A program made the position numbers and the translations under genes. 22,617 nucleotides of DNA from an uncultured Clostridia bacterium. Lineage in GTDB: Bacteria; Bacillota; Clostridia; Lachnospirales; Anaerotignaceae. Every line of letters starts with the position of its first letter. Positions within the stretch are counted from its first letter, which is position 1. Positions 21,915 to 22,617 of the stretch are shown in pieces. Location: assembly GCA_937919015.1 (NCBI GenBank), contig CALFPN010000130.1, positions 1 to 22,617 on the forward strand, in the 5' to 3' direction. The notes beneath the pieces were generated by a model. The model saw only the letters and a program-made list of their open reading frames with translations. It had not been told where the DNA came from and ran no database searches.

Positions 21915-22617
21915 GTGACAGAGAAAAATCGCAAACAATCGAATAAACTGCACCTGTTGGGAGTCCTGATGGTGCTGCTGGCCTTGGTGGTGATTCTGCC
22001 TGTGAGCGGGCCGCAGAGCGTGGCAGCGGATTCTCCGGCAGAGTCACAGGCACCGGAAACAGTACCGGAACCCAGAACTGCCGAAGCGGAATCAGTGCCG
22101 GAAACAGAGGTAGTGGAAGAACCGCTATGGGAAGGTCCGGTGCCGGAAAGTGCTCCGGTAGAGGATACATATTTCGATGATGTTGTGTTTCTGGGAGACT
22201 CCAGAACCGACGGACTGCGCCTGTATGGCGGCATGACTCACGGAACCTTTTTGTTTTTCACGGGCGCAACCGTGGAATCTGTATTCACAAAGGCCGTAGA
22301 GACGCAGCAGGGGACCATGCCGCTGCTGGATGCGCTGGCAGCCATGGATTGCGGCAAGATCTATGTGATGCTGGGCATCAACGAACTGGGTTATAATCTG
22401 GATCGTACCGCCGAGACCTACGGTACGGTGGTAGCCCGCCTGCAGGAACTGCAGCCCGAGGCCTATGTATATATTCAGGCCAACCTGCACGTGACCAAGA
22501 AGAAATCCGACAGCGACAAAACCTACAACAATGACCGGATCAACCGGCTCAACGAATCCATCTCGGCCTTTGCCGACGGACAGAAGGTCCATTATCTGGA
22601 CGTCAACCCGGTGTACG
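21915..22617 (+). CDS. Secreted or membrane-anchored SGNH/GDSL hydrolase, C-terminally cut by window end
   Basis: 234 codons are visible, starting from GTG at 21915 with AAAGGA 6 nt upstream. A basic start (TEKNRKQSNK) is followed by one hydrophobic segment at about residues 13-32, a signal peptide or anchor. Next comes a ~45-residue linker rich in Pro, Glu and Ala. The SGNH domain opens with VVFLGDSRTDGLRLYG (block I, catalytic Ser in GDSR) and includes IYVMLGINELGYN (block III, catalytic Asn). The Asp/His block would lie beyond the edge. Such enzymes are esterases or acetylhydrolases acting on wall polymers or polysaccharides outside the cell; the substrate is unknown. It may relate to polysaccharide work with the preceding nucleotidyltransferase. 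Confidence 0.85.
   Translation, partial: MTEKNRKQSNKLHLLGVLMVLLALVVILPVSGPQSVAADSPAESQAPETVPEPRTAEAESVPETEVVEEPLWEGPVPESAPVEDTYFDDVVFLGDSRTDGLRLYGGMTHGTFLFFTGATVESVFTKAVETQQGTMPLLDALAAMDCGKIYVMLGINELGYNLDRTAETYGTVVARLQELQPEAYVYIQANLHVTKKKSDSDKTYNNDRINRLNESISAFADGQKVHYLDVNPVY

Noticed and set aside
20732..22617. Calling the right end horizontally acquired
   Set aside because: Glu codon preference differs from ftsY, but smc and sporulation genes have similar local GC by eye; no mobile element is present, and the chimeric join explains a difference equally well.

Overview
The window looks like a spore-forming, low-to-mid GC member of the Clostridia, probably a Lachnospiraceae or Anaerotignaceae-type gut anaerobe. 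The signs are spoIIGA-sigE-sigG sporulation genes, strong AGGAGG ribosome sites, a sigma-54-controlled cysteine desulfidase, and the smc-ftsY order. Both ends cut through genes, as in a metagenomic contig. The genus is an inference only.

Layout, left to right. (1) 1-2090, minus: topoisomerase IV type genes, parE and the first 33 codons of parC. (2) 2274-2361, plus: tRNA-Ser(CGA) with its own promoter and terminator. (3) 2264-3573: a divergent pair made of an unrecognised small gene (minus) and a LexA/CI-like XRE-S24 autocleaving repressor (plus). Four ACGG-N5-CCGT operators lie between them. (4) 3618-6718, minus: a CyuA/UPF0597 cysteine desulfidase behind a near-perfect sigma-54 promoter, and upstream the sigma-54 activator, with two candidate enhancer sites and an autoregulatory copy of the same motif. 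(5) 6815-8506, minus: a Na/Pi cotransporter with a PhoU domain. (6) 8874-11189, minus: mnmA, a DUF5662 gene and an isochorismatase-family hydrolase. (7) 11353-14045, minus: sigG, sigE and spoIIGA, with a 55-codon plus-strand gene between sigE and sigG carrying a consensus-like SigG promoter. (8) 14168-15449, minus: an ECF sigma factor overlapping a membrane-anchored putative anti-sigma protein. (9) 15585-20731, minus: a SUFU-domain protein, ftsY and smc. (10) 20732-22617, plus: a nucleotidyltransferase and the start of a secreted SGNH hydrolase.

The most striking point is at about 20570. The smc reading frame lacks its N-terminal ATPase half-site and roughly 245 residues. In their place, in frame, are the first ~54 residues of a Fur-family regulator with its own promoter and Fur box. 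Two broken genes are joined at one point. This is either a chromosomal rearrangement breakpoint or, more likely, a chimeric assembly that joins two genomes. Everything right of about 20570 should be treated as possibly not belonging to the same organism.

Other points to check are the stop-less small gene that reads through its own terminator and antisense to tRNA-Ser, the overlooked SigG-type small gene, and the compact sigma-54 regulon. I saw no rRNA, CRISPR array or insertion sequence.
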